Made by a program: the position numbers and the translations under genes. From Clostridiaceae bacterium Marseille-Q4145 (GTDB taxonomy: Bacteria; Bacillota; Clostridia; Lachnospirales; Lachnospiraceae), in assembly GCA_018223365.1 (NCBI GenBank), contig JAGTTP010000001.1:1830410-1894409 (forward strand): a DNA stretch of 64,000 nucleotides, read 5' to 3'. This document shows, one piece after another, positions 63,006-64,000 of the stretch (its first letter is position 1; each line of letters begins with the position of its first letter). A model generated the notes under the pieces. That model ran no database searches. It saw only the letters and a list, made by a program, of their open reading frames with translations, and was not told the DNA's origin.

Positions 63006-64000
63006 TGAAAAAAATGCCGGAACTGCTGGTGCCGGCCAGCAGCCTTGAAGTTCTGAAGGTAGCAGTTACTTTCGGCGCGGACGCGGTATATATCGGCGGG
63101 GAGGCATTTGGACTCCGTGCAAAAGCGAAGAATTTTTCCATGGAGGATATGGCGGAGGGAATCTGTTATGCCCATGACCATGGAGTGAAAGTATATGTGA
63201 CGGCTAATATTCTGGCCCATAATGAAGATCTGGAAGGTGCAAGAGCGTATTTCGAGGAGCTGAAAGCTATCAGACCGGATGCGCTGATTATTTCTGATCC
63301 GGGTATGTTTACCATTGCAAAAGAAGTCTGCCCGGAGATTGATATTCATATCTCCACCCAGGCAAATAATGTCAACTATATGACGTTTCTATTCTGGCAT
63401 CGACAGGGTGCCACCCGAGTAGTAACCGGACGTGAGTTATCCTTGAAAGAGATTAAGGAAATCCGGAATCATATTCCAAACAGCCTGGAGATAGAGACCT
63501 TTGTACATGGAGCTATGTGCATTTCTTATTCCGGAAGATGTCTTCTGAGTAACTTCTTTACCGGTCGGGATGCTAACCGTGGATCCTGTACCCATCCCTG
63601 CCGCTGGAAATATTCTGTGGTGGAAGAGACAAGACCGGGTGAGTATATGCCGGTTTATGAAAATGAGAGAGGAACCTATATTTTCAACTCCAGAGATCTG
63701 TGTATGATCGATCATCTGCCGGATCTGGTGGATGCCGGAATTGACAGTCTGAAAATCGAAGGACGTATGAAGACGGCCCTCTATGTAGCAACGGTAGCAC
63801 GTACCTATAGGAAAGCTTTGGACGATCTGGCACAGGGCAGGGATGTTTATGAGAAGAACATGTCCTGGTATGAACAGCAGATTACCGGATGTACCTATCG
63901 GAGATTTACCACCGGATTTTTCTATGGAAAGCCAGATGAAAACTCTCAGATTTATGACAGCAATACCTATGACAAGGATTACGTTTATCTGGGTATTGCC
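63002..64000 (+). CDS. trhP: U32 family peptidase-like tRNA hydroxylation protein (partial)
   Basis: 333 codons are visible and the frame is still open at the window end, so the 3' part is missing. It begins MMKKMPELLVPASSLEVLKV, has the U32 signature EIETFVHGAMCISYSGRC near residue 161 followed by LLSNFFTGRDANRGSC, and DSLKIEGRMKTALYVATV near 248. Family members TrhP/YrrN-YrrO hydroxylate U34 of tRNA using prephenate. The position behind trmR supports this role over a real peptidase. Confidence 0.9.
   Translation, partial: MMKKMPELLVPASSLEVLKVAVTFGADAVYIGGEAFGLRAKAKNFSMEDMAEGICYAHDHGVKVYVTANILAHNEDLEGARAYFEELKAIRPDALIISDPGMFTIAKEVCPEIDIHISTQANNVNYMTFLFWHRQGATRVVTGRELSLKEIKEIRNHIPNSLEIETFVHGAMCISYSGRCLLSNFFTGRDANRGSCTHPCRWKYSVVEETRPGEYMPVYENERGTYIFNSRDLCMIDHLPDLVDAGIDSLKIEGRMKTALYVATVARTYRKALDDLAQGRDVYEKNMSWYEQQITGCTYRRFTTGFFYGKPDENSQIYDSNTYDKDYVYLGIA

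Overview
The window looks like chromosomal DNA of a gut Lachnospiraceae (Clostridia; Blautia-like relatives are plausible, but the genus cannot be fixed from the sequence alone). Reasons: sporulation protease SpoIVB, Firmicutes-type gene orders (asp23-nusB-xseAB-ispA-dxs-tlyA-nadK-argR-recN-spoIVB and ireB-ruvX-DUF1292-...-mltG-trmR-trhP), pyruvate:ferredoxin oxidoreductase, hybrid cluster protein, a bile salt hydrolase, and sigma-A promoters and AGGAGG ribosome binding sites throughout.

Layout. 1-1.67 kb: 3' part of a 23S rRNA gene ending in a terminator with no 5S gene behind it. 1.8-13.7 kb: prfC, then a long + strand housekeeping run (Asp23, NusB, exonuclease VII, isoprenoid precursors, TlyA, NadK, ArgR, RecN, SpoIVB). 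13.7-15.7 kb: FAD dehydrogenase and a cytidylate-kinase-like protein. 15.8-21.6 kb: two complete ABC importers, one polar amino acid type and one of the ABC_sub_bind (TrpXYZ) type. 21.8-25.4 kb: PFOR. 25.4-29 kb: nucleotidyltransferase plus bile salt hydrolase, and a lipoprotein. 28.9-32.7 kb: TPP-riboswitch-controlled thiamine salvage operon ending in carbonic anhydrase. 32.7-36.3 kb, minus strand: bioY-bioB-bioD-bioA under a promoter framed by two BirA operators. 36.3-42 kb: GNAT, a MerR-controlled MATE exporter, hcp and a Crp/Fnr regulator. 42.1-45.8 kb: ilvE, a type I toxin-antitoxin locus, split chromate transporter, patatin. 46.1-49.4 kb: zinc-ribbon protein, DUF5685-like protein, cysteine-tailed J-protein, VanY-like peptidase with an AEAQAA minisatellite. 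49.4-64 kb: MetA (acetyl-type), lipoprotein-like and LysR genes, prmA-rsmE-nifS-thiI, an HPr-like protein without the active histidine, mtaB, and the ireB-to-U32 peptidase cluster with RNase J inserted.

Most striking signal. Four intergenic copies of an about 95-nt, nearly invariant core lie at about 18.4, 36.9, 43.7 and 45.9 kb. Each is closed by a 23-30 bp stem whose sequence differs in every copy but always stays self-complementary, and an inner helix shows compensatory changes (CAT/ATG, GCT/AGC, CGC/GTG). This is what a structured RNA, or a mobile palindromic element under structural selection, looks like. All four copies point toward the next gene, and two sit directly behind recognisable promoters. 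I do not recognise it as a named family. Also notable are a type I toxin-antitoxin unit with both promoters readable, the double BirA operator with a mirrored vestigial start site, and the cysteine-string J-protein cluster.
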